64,000 nt of DNA from Bradyrhizobium sp. AZCC 1693 (lineage in GTDB: Bacteria; Pseudomonadota; Alphaproteobacteria; Rhizobiales; Xanthobacteraceae): contig NZ_JAZHSD010000001.1 in assembly GCF_036924745.1 (NCBI RefSeq), positions 496,001 through 560,000 on the forward strand, written 5' to 3'. The translations under genes and the position numbers were made by a program. The notes below the pieces were generated by a model. It was not told the origin of the DNA, ran no database searches, and saw nothing but the letters and a program-made list of their open reading frames with translations. Shown in pieces: positions 44,749 to 52,623 of this stretch (its first letter is position 1; each line of letters starts with the position of its first letter).

Positions 44749-45726
44749 TTACCCCAACGTCCTTCGCCAGAACGCCAGCATCTCCGCGTTGAACAATTCG
44801 GCATCGCCGTCGCGGCTTCCGATCTTCGCGCCCTTGCGGCCATAACCGGCCTTCAGCGCGTAAATCATCAGGTCGCGGTCGACGAGCTTGCTGTCGGCTA
44901 CACCGTGAAGCGGATGGATGAAGGCGCCGTCATTGGCGATATAGGCCGTCGGCGCGGCGGGGGAGACGGAGGCCTCGGCGACATTCTCGATGCCGGTCCC
45001 CCGATCAAAACTGTGCTGCGCGCCGCCGATCAGCCGCATCGTCGCTCTTCCGCCGGAAAGGCGGATGGCCTGGCAATGGCCCTGCACCTGCATCGGCGAG
45101 CACCATTCATCGGCATCGCCCATGATGACGCGGATTTCGGTTTCATCGACCGATGGATCGAGGAACTGGTGGCCGCTCCAGGGATAGGCGGCGAGCACGC
45201 TGCGAAAACCGGCGCCGGCGCCGACCACCGCATCGGCAAAGCGCCGCGTCGCCGCCGTCAGCGCCGCCGAACCGCCGCGGCTATGGCCTTGCGCGCCGAT
45301 CCGGGAAGCGTCGATCTCGGGATGATCAGACAGCACCATCCACGCGGCCAACACGTCATAGGCGCTGGCGGCAAATGAGAACTGGGTCTGGTTGGCAACG
45401 GTTGAGGTCACATCGCGCGCGCCAAAACTGTCGAGCACGAAGGCCGCAAAGCCGTCGGAGACCACGGTTTCGGCATGCTTGATGTGCGAGGGCGCGACGC
45501 CGAGGCTGCCCGGCACCACCATGACCAGCGGCAGTTTTCCGTTGCGTTTGCGATGATCCGATGAAGGCAGGAACAACTTGCCATCGATCGCAAGCTTCGG
45601 CAGCTCGGCGGAATTGCTGATGACCTGGAAATAGTTGGCCGGGTTGGCGGTGGGAATTTCGAAATTCTGTCCCTTGCTGGGTCCCTTGACGCCGTTGAAG
45701 ACGATGTCCTGATCGCGAAATCGCAA
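44749..45726 (-). CDS. Alpha/beta hydrolase (dienelactone hydrolase-like)
   Basis: A 325-aa alpha/beta hydrolase. The nucleophile elbow is GAQGHSRGGSAALTA (Ser in GHSRG), the acid is probably the Asp in IRVIMGDADEWCSP, and the His is in LIGGAQHSFDRGTG, in the correct order. It resembles dienelactone hydrolase family esterases (VVPGSLGVAPSHIKHAE), with substrate unknown. The frame begins at TTG 45726, nine bases after GGGAGGAAA; no ATG is available nearby. It lies upstream of the frameshifted phosphoesterase on the same strand, 69 bp away. Confidence 0.85.
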   Translation of the reverse strand: MRFRDQDIVFNGVKGPSKGQNFEIPTANPANYFQVISNSAELPKLAIDGKLFLPSSDHRKRNGKLPLVMVVPGSLGVAPSHIKHAETVVSDGFAAFVLDSFGARDVTSTVANQTQFSFAASAYDVLAAWMVLSDHPEIDASRIGAQGHSRGGSAALTAATRRFADAVVGAGAGFRSVLAAYPWSGHQFLDPSVDETEIRVIMGDADEWCSPMQVQGHCQAIRLSGGRATMRLIGGAQHSFDRGTGIENVAEASVSPAAPTAYIANDGAFIHPLHGVADSKLVDRDLMIYALKAGYGRKGAKIGSRDGDAELFNAEMLAFWRRTLG

Positions 45727-46540
45727 AGTTGCTTTCCTCCCGCGGCTGCTCTTTTTTGGCGACCGTCAGGGGATATAGTAGAGCCAAGTTCTCGATATGT
45801 ATCGGCTCTCGCTGGATTTATTTTCTGTCGAGGAATGAAGACATGCTAACGAAACAGAAAAGATGGGGGCGCTTCGGGTGGCTTCTGTGTTTCGTCACGT
45901 CGAGAGTGTGACGCTGCGGCTATCGGCCAGTGAGAAACTCACAGAAATTCTAGTCAAACTTGATCAACAAAAAAATCTATTTACAACGTTAGGCAGTTCA
46001 AATTACAAATCACAGTTGGTCGTTGAGTCTGCAAGTGGCAGCCTCTTGCGGCACTTGGAGTTCTTGTGGCTGGGAATTCAGGCTTCTCGTCGCTTGACCG
46101 AAGATCGAGCGAACGTGCTTCCGCGCAACTGGTCGGGCGGGATGTGCCTTTCGCCTGTCGAAGCGAGCCCCCGAAGAGGGGCTCCATCGCTAAAGTGGCA
46201 CACAATTCAAACGTCTTTTCAATCGGTTCATCGGGCAGAGAGAGGGCCCGGCGATTGAACGTGCTTGGGCCAACTGTTCGCGTTGAGAGCTGGTGCGACA
46301 AGGCAGTGGTGTCAGTTGTTGGAAGAAGCCACGTCAACAGGCTAATGCATCGCCTAGCCGGAATCGCGTTGTGGATCATTCCCTTCATCGGCACTTTCAG
46401 CGGTGTTTCGTTATCTCAGAATTTGAACCGAAGTCCGTGATCGCTAGAATCGAGGCGGCGAGCTGCGCTGTGCTCTTTGGATGGTTTTTGTTGATGGCGG
46501 AACACTCGTTGGGCAACGTTGCCGGTGATTGCGAGCTGCT
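45727..46540. other. AT-richer stretch with no supported gene
   Basis: About 810 bp visibly lower in GC than the surroundings, especially 45940-46020 (runs such as CAACAAAAAAATCTATTTAC). Open frames are present but show no family-like or codon-biased character. Together with the next gene and the RAYT unit it looks like acquired DNA. Confidence 0.55.
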
Positions 46541-46954
46541 ATGAATCAAGCGACTCGTTTGTTCGGATTTTTCGTGACCTTCCTTACGCCGATGGCTGCG
46601 GTCACCTACGTGGTAGCTCGCGGGCTCCAGAATAGTGGCGAGGACGCCCTGCTGCGAGTTTTGGTGATTTTGACCTTTTCTTTGTTGACAGCATTTGTTT
46701 GCGCACTCGCGCAGCCGATCCAGGCCGTGGATCCCGTAAGGTTGGCAAGACTCGGACTCGCTAATGTCTGTTTTGTTGTGATCGACAGCCTGATCTTTGC
46801 GCTTCTTGTTTATGATCGAATCTGGTCCGGAGATGCGTGTCAGTCTGCTGCCGATAAGTGTGGCAAATATCCCGTGATGTGGTTGGCCTTGGCAGGAATG
46901 CATCTTTGCTATGCCGTCTGGGCTTACGCTGGCACACGACATTCTTCCCGATAG
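46541..46954 (+). CDS. Hypothetical four-helix membrane protein
   Basis: A 137-aa protein with four hydrophobic segments at about residues 5-27 (LFGFFVTFLTPMAAVTYVVA), 40-63, 76-94 and 112-131 (MWLALAGMHLCYAVWAYAG), separated by short polar loops; one loop has two Cys. I do not recognise a family. The start ATG 46541 has only a weak ribosome binding site. The lower GC content than the neighbours, and the position between an AT-rich stretch and a RAYT transposase unit (inverted repeat starts at 46969), suggest acquisition. Confidence 0.55.
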   Translation: MNQATRLFGFFVTFLTPMAAVTYVVARGLQNSGEDALLRVLVILTFSLLTAFVCALAQPIQAVDPVRLARLGLANVCFVVIDSLIFALLVYDRIWSGDACQSAADKCGKYPVMWLALAGMHLCYAVWAYAGTRHSSR

Positions 46955-46968
46955 GAGACAGCTATGAG

Positions 46969-47715
46969 TTACGGTGACAGTGCACACAATTGACTCTTCG
47001 CGCTCTGGTTGCCATCATGGCGCATGGCCCGCCTCGCCCGCGTCGTTATTCCCGGCCTGCCGCACCACGTGACGCAGCGTGGCAACGGAGGTGCGCGCAC
47101 GTTCTTCGGCGATGACGACTACGCGTTTTATCGCGACCTGCTGGCGGCGTCCTGCCGCGCCGCCGGCGTGGAAATCTGGGCGTGGTGCCTGATGCCGAAC
47201 CACGTCCATCTGATCTTGGTGCCGTCGGATGCGGACGGATTGCGCCGCGCGCTGGCGCCGGTGCACCGCCGCTACGCCGGCATCATTCATGCGCGCCGCA
47301 AGCGGACCGGCCATTTCTGGCAGGGCCGCTTCGGCTGCGTGGCGATGGACGAAGAACATCTCGCCGCGGCGCTGCGCTATGTGTCGCTCAACCCGGTGCG
47401 GGCGCGCCTCGTCGACCGTGCCCGCGACTGGCGCTGGTCCAGCGTGCGGGCACATCTCGGCGGCCGGGACGACGGCGTCACGGCGCTCGCGCCGGTTCGC
47501 GAGCGCTATCCGGATTTCGCGAATTTCCTGTCGGAAGAGACCGATGCCGAGATGATCGCGCGGCTGCGCAGCGCCGAGACCATCGGCCGGCCGCTCGGCG
47601 GCCGCAAATTCCTCGACACGCTTGAAAGGAAGACACGGCGGGTTCTCAGCCCCGCCAAACGCGGCCCGAAGCCGCGCATCAGCATCAAGAAGAGTTAAGT
47701 GCACTGTCACCGTAA
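46969..47715 (+). mobile_element. RAYT transposase unit with perfect 17-bp inverted ends
   Basis: A gene for a REP-associated tyrosine transposase is bracketed by TTACGGTGACAGTGCAC (46969-46985) and its exact reverse complement GTGCACTGTCACCGTAA (47699-47715). The unit is 747 bp. The right repeat begins one base after the transposase stop codon and contains the stop codon of the next gene on the opposite strand. Confidence 0.85.
47024..47698 (+). CDS. REP-associated tyrosine transposase (RAYT, Y1_Tnp)
   Basis: A 224-aa single-domain HUH endonuclease. It begins ARLARVVIPGLPHHVTQRGN (the family N-terminus) and carries the HUH motif in WCLMPNHVHLILVPSD. The catalytic Tyr is probably in LAAALRYVSLNPVRARLVDR. 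RAYT proteins nick at REP-type palindromes and are thought to move them. I chose ATG 47024 (MARLAR) over TTG 47009. The reading frame is intact. Numerous palindromic repeats in this window are candidate substrates, although none resembles its own flanking inverted repeat. Confidence 0.92.
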   Translation: MARLARVVIPGLPHHVTQRGNGGARTFFGDDDYAFYRDLLAASCRAAGVEIWAWCLMPNHVHLILVPSDADGLRRALAPVHRRYAGIIHARRKRTGHFWQGRFGCVAMDEEHLAAALRYVSLNPVRARLVDRARDWRWSSVRAHLGGRDDGVTALAPVRERYPDFANFLSEETDAEMIARLRSAETIGRPLGGRKFLDTLERKTRRVLSPAKRGPKPRISIKKS

Positions 47716-48117
47716 TATGCCAGTTTCGACCTGGGTGTCGGCGGCGGCGGCCAAGGCCGCCTTCGGCAGGAGGATTTCAAATTCCACCGCGGGCTTTGCC
47801 GGATTGAGGCCGAGATACGCCAGCGCCGCCTGCCGCATGTCCGAGATCGCGAAGGCGAGCAGGACCAGCACGGCGGAGGCGGCGAGGCCGTGCTTGAAGA
47901 CGTCGCGCCGGCTACGGTAGCCGCTGCGGAAATAGACCGCCAGCACGATCGCGACCGCCAGCGCCGCCGCGATGCCGGCCAGGGCCGACATGATGATGCC
48001 GAGGCCGCCGTCCGGTCCGTCGCTGAACCCGAAGGTCCGGAGCAGGGAGGTCACGGAATCGCCGGGCAGCTCGGCCGCATTGGCAGCGCCGGTCAGGATC
48101 GGGGAGGTGATGTTCAT
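47707..48117 (-). CDS. Membrane protein, probably 3'-truncated by the RAYT unit
   Basis: A 136-aa product with hydrophobic helices near residues 40-62 (IMSALAGIAAALAVAIVLAV) and 75-95 (LAASAVLVLLAFAISD). It ends in a probable periplasmic beta-rich start (KPAVEFEILLPKAALAAAAD). The stop codon lies inside the inverted repeat of the RAYT unit (47699-47715), and the last few residues are encoded at that edge. The VEFEI-LP stretch looks like the start of a longer soluble domain seen in Bradyrhizobium proteins (from memory), so the native C-terminus is probably lost. The start ATG 48117 is the second of two in-frame possibilities. Confidence 0.6.
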   Translation of the reverse strand: MNITSPILTGAANAAELPGDSVTSLLRTFGFSDGPDGGLGIIMSALAGIAAALAVAIVLAVYFRSGYRSRRDVFKHGLAASAVLVLLAFAISDMRQAALAYLGLNPAKPAVEFEILLPKAALAAAADTQVETGILR

Positions 48118-48313
48118 CGCCTGCTTGCGGGTTGCTCGATGGCCGGTTCGAGACCAGAACCATTGGAATTCTCGATAGTTGGTCGCCAAGGCTCCTTCTG
48201 TGGTTCAAAAGGCTCTCCCTGTGGCTCAAGCGAGCCCGCCAAAGTGGATTTGTCAGGCGAGGAGCGCCTCGTTATTGCTTTAGGGCCTGGTGCAGGGTTC
48301 GGGGGAGATTCTC

Positions 48314-48736
48314 ATGTCGGTTCAAATGGTTTTGCTGCCGGTCTTCGTTCTGGTCGGGCTCACCTTCTTCCTGATGCTGTGGATGGTGACGGCCCGCACG
48401 CGCGCGGTGAAGGCCCGGGAAACCAGCCTGAGGGATATCGCGCTAGGCCAGCCGAAATATCCACCCCGCGTGGCCCAGATCGGCAATTGCTTCTCAAATC
48501 AGTTCGAAGTACCCCTGCTGTTCTACATCCTGATCGCGCTGGCGCTGCCGCTGCGCCGGGCTGATCTCTTCATCGTGCTGATGTCCTGGGTGTTCGTGGT
48601 GACGCGATTTGCCCATGCCGGCATTTTCGTCACGTCGAACAACATTCAGCAGCGCAGCCTGGCGTGGTTTGCCGGCGCGCTGGTGCTGCTGGCGATGTGG
48701 ATCTACTTCGCATTGAAGCTGCTGCTTCTGATCTAG
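48314..48736 (+). CDS. MAPEG family membrane protein
   Basis: A 140-aa protein with four predicted transmembrane helices and the MAPEG pattern RVAQIGNCFSNQFEVPLLFY (the N-x-x-E/Q-x-x-P segment of helix 2), followed by FVVTRFAHAGIFVTSNNIQQ in helix 3. Bacterial MAPEG proteins are related to glutathione S-transferases and eicosanoid enzymes; the substrate is unknown. GGGGGAG lies just before ATG 48314. It sits 74 bp upstream of the rsmB-like gene, in the same direction. Confidence 0.88.
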   Translation: MSVQMVLLPVFVLVGLTFFLMLWMVTARTRAVKARETSLRDIALGQPKYPPRVAQIGNCFSNQFEVPLLFYILIALALPLRRADLFIVLMSWVFVVTRFAHAGIFVTSNNIQQRSLAWFAGALVLLAMWIYFALKLLLLI

Positions 48737-48810
48737 TCTCTTATTTTGACGCGTTTTCTTCACGCGAACCGGTACCCACTTCGCTCGAAAACGCTAACGG
48801 AAAGCTCTTG

Positions 48811-50109
48811 ATGACTCCCGCTGCCCGGCTGTCCGCCGCCATCGAACTGATCGAGACCATCGACGCCCAGCGCGTGCCGGCCGCAAAGGCGCTGAAGGAG
48901 TGGGGCACCGCGCATCGCTATGCCGGCTCGGGCGATCGCGCCGCGATATCAGGCCTGATCTGGGACGTGCTGCGGCGGCGGGCATCGAGCTCCTGGCTGA
49001 TGGATGCGGATACGCCGCGCGCGCGCGTGCTCGGCATGATGCGGCTCGAGCGCGGCATGAGCACGGAAGCGATATCGGCGCTGTGCGACGGCGGACGTTT
49101 CGCGCCGGAGCCGCTGAGCGAGACTGAGCGATCAGCGCTCACCTCGCGGACCCTTGACGGCGCGCCGCCGCACATCGCCGGCGACTATCCGGAATGGCTG
49201 GATGCGCCGCTGGCTGCTGTCTTCGGCGACGACCGCGTGGCGGAAGCCACCGCAATGGCGAGCCGTGCGCCGCTTGACCTGCGCGTCAACACGCTGAAGG
49301 CCAAGCGCGAAAAGGTGCTGGCCTCGCTCAGGCATCTCGGCGCGCAGGAAACGCCGTGGTCGCCGATCGGCCTGCGCATCGAGCTCGGCGCCGACGCGCG
49401 CAATCCCGGCATTCACGCGGAGGAAGATTTCATCAAGGGCGCCGTCGAAGTGCAGGACGAGGGCTCGCAGCTTGCCGCGTTGTTCTCGGCGGCAAAACCC
49501 GGCGAGCAGGTGATCGATCTCTGCGCCGGCGCCGGCGGCAAGACGCTGGCGCTCGCGGCGATGATGCAAGGCAAGGGCAGGCTGATCGCGACCGACCACG
49601 ACAAGCGCCAGCTCGCGCCGATCTATGAGCGGCTCTCCCGCGCCGGCGTCCACAACGCCGATGTCCGCGCGCCGAAAGGCGACACTGATCCATTGGCCGA
49701 CATCAAGGCCTCAGCCGATCTCGTGCTGATCGACGCGCCCTGCACCGGCACCGGCACCTGGCGCCGCAACCCCGACGCCAAATGGCGAATGCGCCCCGGC
49801 GCGCTGGAAGTTCGCTTGAAGGACCAGGCCGAAGTGCTTGATCGCGCGAGCACCCTGGTCAAGCCGGGCGGCCGCATCGCTTATGTCACATGCTCGGTGC
49901 TACGAAGCGAAAACGGCGAGCAGGTTCGTGCGTTCGTGACGCGTCATCGGGAGTTTTCGATTCAGCCACTGAACGAGACGGCGAGCGTGCTCTGGGACAA
50001 GGCGGAAGATTTTGAGGAAGCCGCACTCAAGTCTCCGGAGGGGTGGCTGATGACCCCGCGCCGCACCGGCACGGACGGGTTTTTTGTGTCGGTGCTGAAG
50101 AAGGCGTGA
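48811..50109 (+). CDS. RsmB/NOP family 16S rRNA (cytosine-5)-methyltransferase
   Basis: A 432-aa protein with an N-terminal NusB-like RNA-binding region and a C-terminal Fmu/SAM methyltransferase domain. SAM binds at VIDLCAGAGGKTLALAAMMQ. The two catalytic-type Cys are in LIDAPCTGTGTWRRNPDAKW (motif IV) and IAYVTCSVLRSENGEQV (motif VI). The likely target is C967 of 16S rRNA or an equivalent. I chose ATG 48811 because upstream in-frame sequence overlaps the MAPEG gene. A family B palindromic repeat begins 12 bp after its stop. Confidence 0.92.
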   Translation: MTPAARLSAAIELIETIDAQRVPAAKALKEWGTAHRYAGSGDRAAISGLIWDVLRRRASSSWLMDADTPRARVLGMMRLERGMSTEAISALCDGGRFAPEPLSETERSALTSRTLDGAPPHIAGDYPEWLDAPLAAVFGDDRVAEATAMASRAPLDLRVNTLKAKREKVLASLRHLGAQETPWSPIGLRIELGADARNPGIHAEEDFIKGAVEVQDEGSQLAALFSAAKPGEQVIDLCAGAGGKTLALAAMMQGKGRLIATDHDKRQLAPIYERLSRAGVHNADVRAPKGDTDPLADIKASADLVLIDAPCTGTGTWRRNPDAKWRMRPGALEVRLKDQAEVLDRASTLVKPGGRIAYVTCSVLRSENGEQVRAFVTRHREFSIQPLNETASVLWDKAEDFEEAALKSPEGWLMTPRRTGTDGFFVSVLKKA

Positions 50110-50120
50110 CGATCTATCCC

Positions 50121-50199
50121 CGTCATTGCGAGCGAAGCGAAGCAATCCACCTCGCGGCATAACGGATGGATGGATTGCTTCGCTACGCTCGCAATGACG
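50121..50199. repeat. Palindromic repeat, family B (CGTCATTGCGAGCGAAGCG), copy 1
   Basis: Bounded by CGTCATTGCGAGCGAAGCG and CGCTACGCTCGCAATGACG with AAGCAATCCA/TGGATTGCTT arms. It can form an almost uninterrupted hairpin. It lies between the convergent rsmB-like and cupin genes. Copy 2 is at 59788-59866. Confidence 0.88.
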
Positions 50200-50210
50200 C
50201 GGTTAGAACT

Positions 50211-50543
50211 TCAATCCACAATGAACAACTTCACGCCCGTCTTCGTCGACGACCGATGCGCGGCGTCGCCGAAATCCGATACCTGATAGCTCATGCCCGG
50301 CTTGAGCTTAAATTTGCGCCCGTCGCGCAATTCGCTATCGAGCTCGCCTTCCAGCACATAGAGCACATGCCCGCGATCGCACCAGTGATCGGCGAGATAA
50401 CCCGGCGAATACTCGACGATCCGCACGCGCAGATCGCCGATATTGAGCGTGCGCCACAGCGCTTCGCCGGTTTCTCCGGGATGTTTCGTCGCGGCGACCT
50501 GGCTCCAGTCGGTGACGGTGAAGGGCAGTGTCGGAATTTTCAT
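50211..50543 (-). CDS. DHCW-type cupin fold protein
   Basis: A 110-aa single cupin barrel. The signature ADHWCDRGHVLYVLEGELDS (about residues 51-70) includes the His and Glu expected for metal binding, and LKPGMSYQVSDFGDAAHRSS forms the second cupin motif. The small size and motif place it in the DHCW-motif cupins of unknown function. ATG 50543 is the only start; upstream is CTCCCGC. It is convergent with the rsmB-like gene. The next gene upstream on the same strand is only a remnant (50686-50791). Confidence 0.85.
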   Translation of the reverse strand: MKIPTLPFTVTDWSQVAATKHPGETGEALWRTLNIGDLRVRIVEYSPGYLADHWCDRGHVLYVLEGELDSELRDGRKFKLKPGMSYQVSDFGDAAHRSSTKTGVKLFIVD

Positions 50544-50584
50544 GCGGGAGTGTCCGTTTATGTGAGCAGGCGTGAGGAGATTTC

Positions 50585-50685
50585 GTCATTCCGGGGCGAT
50601 GTGAAGCATCGAATTATGGTGCGCAACTGCGCACCCCTGAGAATCTCGAGATTCCGGGTTCGCGCTCCGCGCGCCCCGGAATGAC
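50585..50685. repeat. Palindromic dispersed repeat, family A (copy 2)
   Basis: 101 bp bounded by GTCATTCCGGGGC and GCCCCGGAATGAC. It shares GCGATGTGAAGCATCG, GGTGCGCAACTGCGCACC and GAGAATCTCGAGATTCCGGG with copy 1 at 5783-5884. Here it abuts the broken end of an NTF2-like gene. Confidence 0.85.
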
Positions 50686-50791
50686 AGCCTGCGTAAAGCG
50701 CGAGGATGCGTTCGAGGTCGTGCGAGTTCCAGGCGGCGATCCACTCCCGGCCGAGCGTGGCGAGGTCGGCCGCCGCGTAGTGGCTTTGCAT
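50686..50791 (-). pseudogene. NTF2/SnoaL-like protein, N-terminal remnant
   Basis: From ATG 50791, after a strong GGGAGG site, 35 codons read as the start of an NTF2-like (SnoaL) domain: ATLGREWIAAWNSHDLERIL, the usual first helix with WNxHDLERILxLYA. At 50685 the sequence passes into the family A repeat and the frame runs through it to 50558 without domain character. The remaining 80-100 codons expected for the family are not found between the repeat and the cupin gene (start 50543). It is therefore a truncated gene that keeps its promoter region. Confidence 0.75.
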
Positions 50792-50865
50792 GGTTTCCTC
50801 CCTTTTCTCCCGATTTACGCTGTGCAAATCGCCCGGTGGGTTCTTGAGCGCGTGTCGGAGCAAAT

Positions 50866-50886
50866 TAGGTCAATAATACTGACCTA
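50866..50886. promoter_or_regulatory. Candidate operator TAGGTCA-N7-TGACCTA before guaA
   Basis: Perfect 7-bp arms TAGGTCA (50866-50872) and TGACCTA (50880-50886) around ATAATAC. It overlaps an AT-rich promoter-like stretch (CTATATAGACT) in the 181-bp region between the NTF2-like remnant and guaA. It resembles TetR- or MarR-type operators. No cognate regulator gene is adjacent. Confidence 0.5.
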
Positions 50887-50972
50887 TATAGACTTGTCCA
50901 TCCCCGCAGAAGAATGTGGGCTGGCCGTTTCTCGCGGTTGCGAGGCCGCCCCCCGTCGCGTATCTGCTTGCC

Positions 50973-52568
50973 ATGACAGCCCCACAGAAAGCCCGCGAGC
51001 AGACCACCTCAGTGGCCTCGGCGCATGACAAGATTCTGATTGTCGACTTCGGCAGTCAGGTGACGCAACTGATCGCGCGCCGGGTGCGCGAGGAGGGCGT
51101 CTATTCCGAGATCGTGCCGTTCCAGAAGGCGGAATTAGCCTTCGACGAGATGAAGCCGAAAGCGGTGATCCTCTCCGGCGGTCCGGAGTCGGTGCACGAA
51201 AAAGGCTCGCCGCGCGCGCCGCAGGCCATCTTCGATTCCGGCGTCCCCGTGCTCGGCATCTGCTACGGCCAGATGACCATGGCCGCCCAGCTCGGCGGCG
51301 AGGTCGAGGGCGGCCACCACCGCGAATTCGGCCGCGCCGATGTCGAGGTGAAGACGGCAAGCAGATTGTTCGACGACACCTGGTCGATGGGCGAACGCCA
51401 TCCGGTTTGGATGAGCCATGGCGACCGCATTACAAAAATGCCGCCGGGCTTCACGGTCGCCGGCGCCTCGCCGAACGCGCCGTTCGCGGTGATCCAGGAC
51501 GAGAAGCGCAGATATTACGGCCTGATGTTCCACCCCGAAGTGGTGCATACGCCCGACGGCGCCAAACTGATCCGCAATTTCGTCCGCAAGGTCGCAGGTC
51601 TCACCGGCGACTGGACCATGCGTGCCTTCCACGAGGAGGCGATCGAAAAGATCCGCGCGCAGGTAGGCCCGGGCAGGGTGATCTGCGGCCTCTCCGGCGG
51701 CGTCGACTCGGCGGTGGCCGCGGTGCTGATCCACGAGGCGATCGGCGACCAGCTAACTTGTGTCTTCGTCGATCACGGCATGCTGCGGCTCGACGAGGCC
51801 AAGACCGTCGTCGACCTGTTCCGGCATCACTACAACATCCCGCTGGTGCATGTTGATGCGTCGAAACAATTCCTCGGCGAGCTCGCAGGGGTCACCGACC
51901 CCGAAATCAAGCGCAAGACCATCGGCCGCCTGTTCATCGATGTGTTCGACGCGGAAGCGAAAAAGCTCGGCGGCGCCGATTTCCTCGCGCAAGGCACGCT
52001 CTACCCTGATGTGATCGAGAGCGTCTCCTTCACCGGCGGACCTTCGGTGACCATCAAGTCGCACCACAATGTCGGCGGTCTCCCCGAGCGCATGAACATG
52101 AAGCTGGTCGAGCCCCTGCGCGAACTCTTCAAGGACGAGGTCCGCGTGCTCGGCCGCGAGCTCGGCCTGCCCGAAATTTTCGTCGGTCGCCATCCGTTCC
52201 CGGGCCCCGGCCTCGCCATCCGCTGCCCCGGCGACATCACAAGAGAAAAGCTCGACATCCTCCGCAATGCGGATGCGGTCTATATCGACCAGATCCGCAA
52301 GGCCGGCCTCTACGACCAGATCTGGCAGGCCTTCGCCGTGCTGCTGCCGGTGAAGACGGTCGGCGTGATGGGCGACGGCAGAACTTACGAATATGTCGTC
52401 GGCCTGCGCGCCGTCACCTCCACTGACGGCATGACCGCCGACTTCTATTCCTTCGACATGAGCTTCCTCGGCGCGACGGCGACGCGGATCATCAACGAGG
52501 TGAAGGGCGTCAACCGGGTGGTGTATGACGTAACGAGCAAGCCACCCGGGACGATCGAGTGGGAGTAG
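50973..52568 (+). CDS. guaA: GMP synthase (glutamine-hydrolysing)
   Basis: A 531-aa enzyme that aminates XMP to GMP. The N-terminal class I glutamine amidotransferase domain has its catalytic Cys at residue 97 (GICYGQM) and the His/Glu pair in [12 protein letters not shown]. The ATP-pyrophosphatase domain has the P-loop [20 protein letters not shown]. The C-terminal dimerisation domain ends with the invariant [13 protein letters not shown] 50973 was chosen; an in-frame upstream GTG at 50916 lacks family sequence. Degenerate copies of its 3' end (52527-52566) occur near 56112-56139 and 61446-61488, the pattern expected of an island inserted at guaA. Confidence 0.97.
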   Translation: MTAPQKAREQTTSVASAHDKILIVDFGSQVTQLIARRVREEGVYSEIVPFQKAELAFDEMKPKAVILSGGPESVHEKGSPRAPQAIFDSGVPVLGICYGQMTMAAQLGGEVEGGHHREFGRADVEVKTASRLFDDTWSMGERHPVWMSHGDRITKMPPGFTVAGASPNAPFAVIQDEKRRYYGLMFHPEVVHTPDGAKLIRNFVRKVAGLTGDWTMRAFHEEAIEKIRAQVGPGRVICGLSGGVDSAVAAVLIHEAIGDQLTCVFVDHGMLRLDEAKTVVDLFRHHYNIPLVHVDASKQFLGELAGVTDPEIKRKTIGRLFIDVFDAEAKKLGGADFLAQGTLYPDVIESVSFTGGPSVTIKSHHNVGGLPERMNMKLVEPLRELFKDEVRVLGRELGLPEIFVGRHPFPGPGLAIRCPGDITREKLDILRNADAVYIDQIRKAGLYDQIWQAFAVLLPVKTVGVMGDGRTYEYVVGLRAVTSTDGMTADFYSFDMSFLGATATRIINEVKGVNRVVYDVTSKPPGTIEWE

Positions 52569-52623
52569 GGAGCAACCTTGCTCGATTCGGATCATCTCCT
52601 GATGTAACCAGTCGACCTTATCC

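Noticed and set aside
45863..46258. A 131-codon plus-strand open frame in the AT-richer patch.
   Set aside because: No ribosome binding site, no hydrophobic or domain pattern, and amino-acid usage like random sequence.
52570..52583. GAGCAA-CC-TTGCTC hairpin just after guaA, considered as a terminator.
   Set aside because: The stem is only six base pairs with a two-base loop and no U tract follows; too weak to call.
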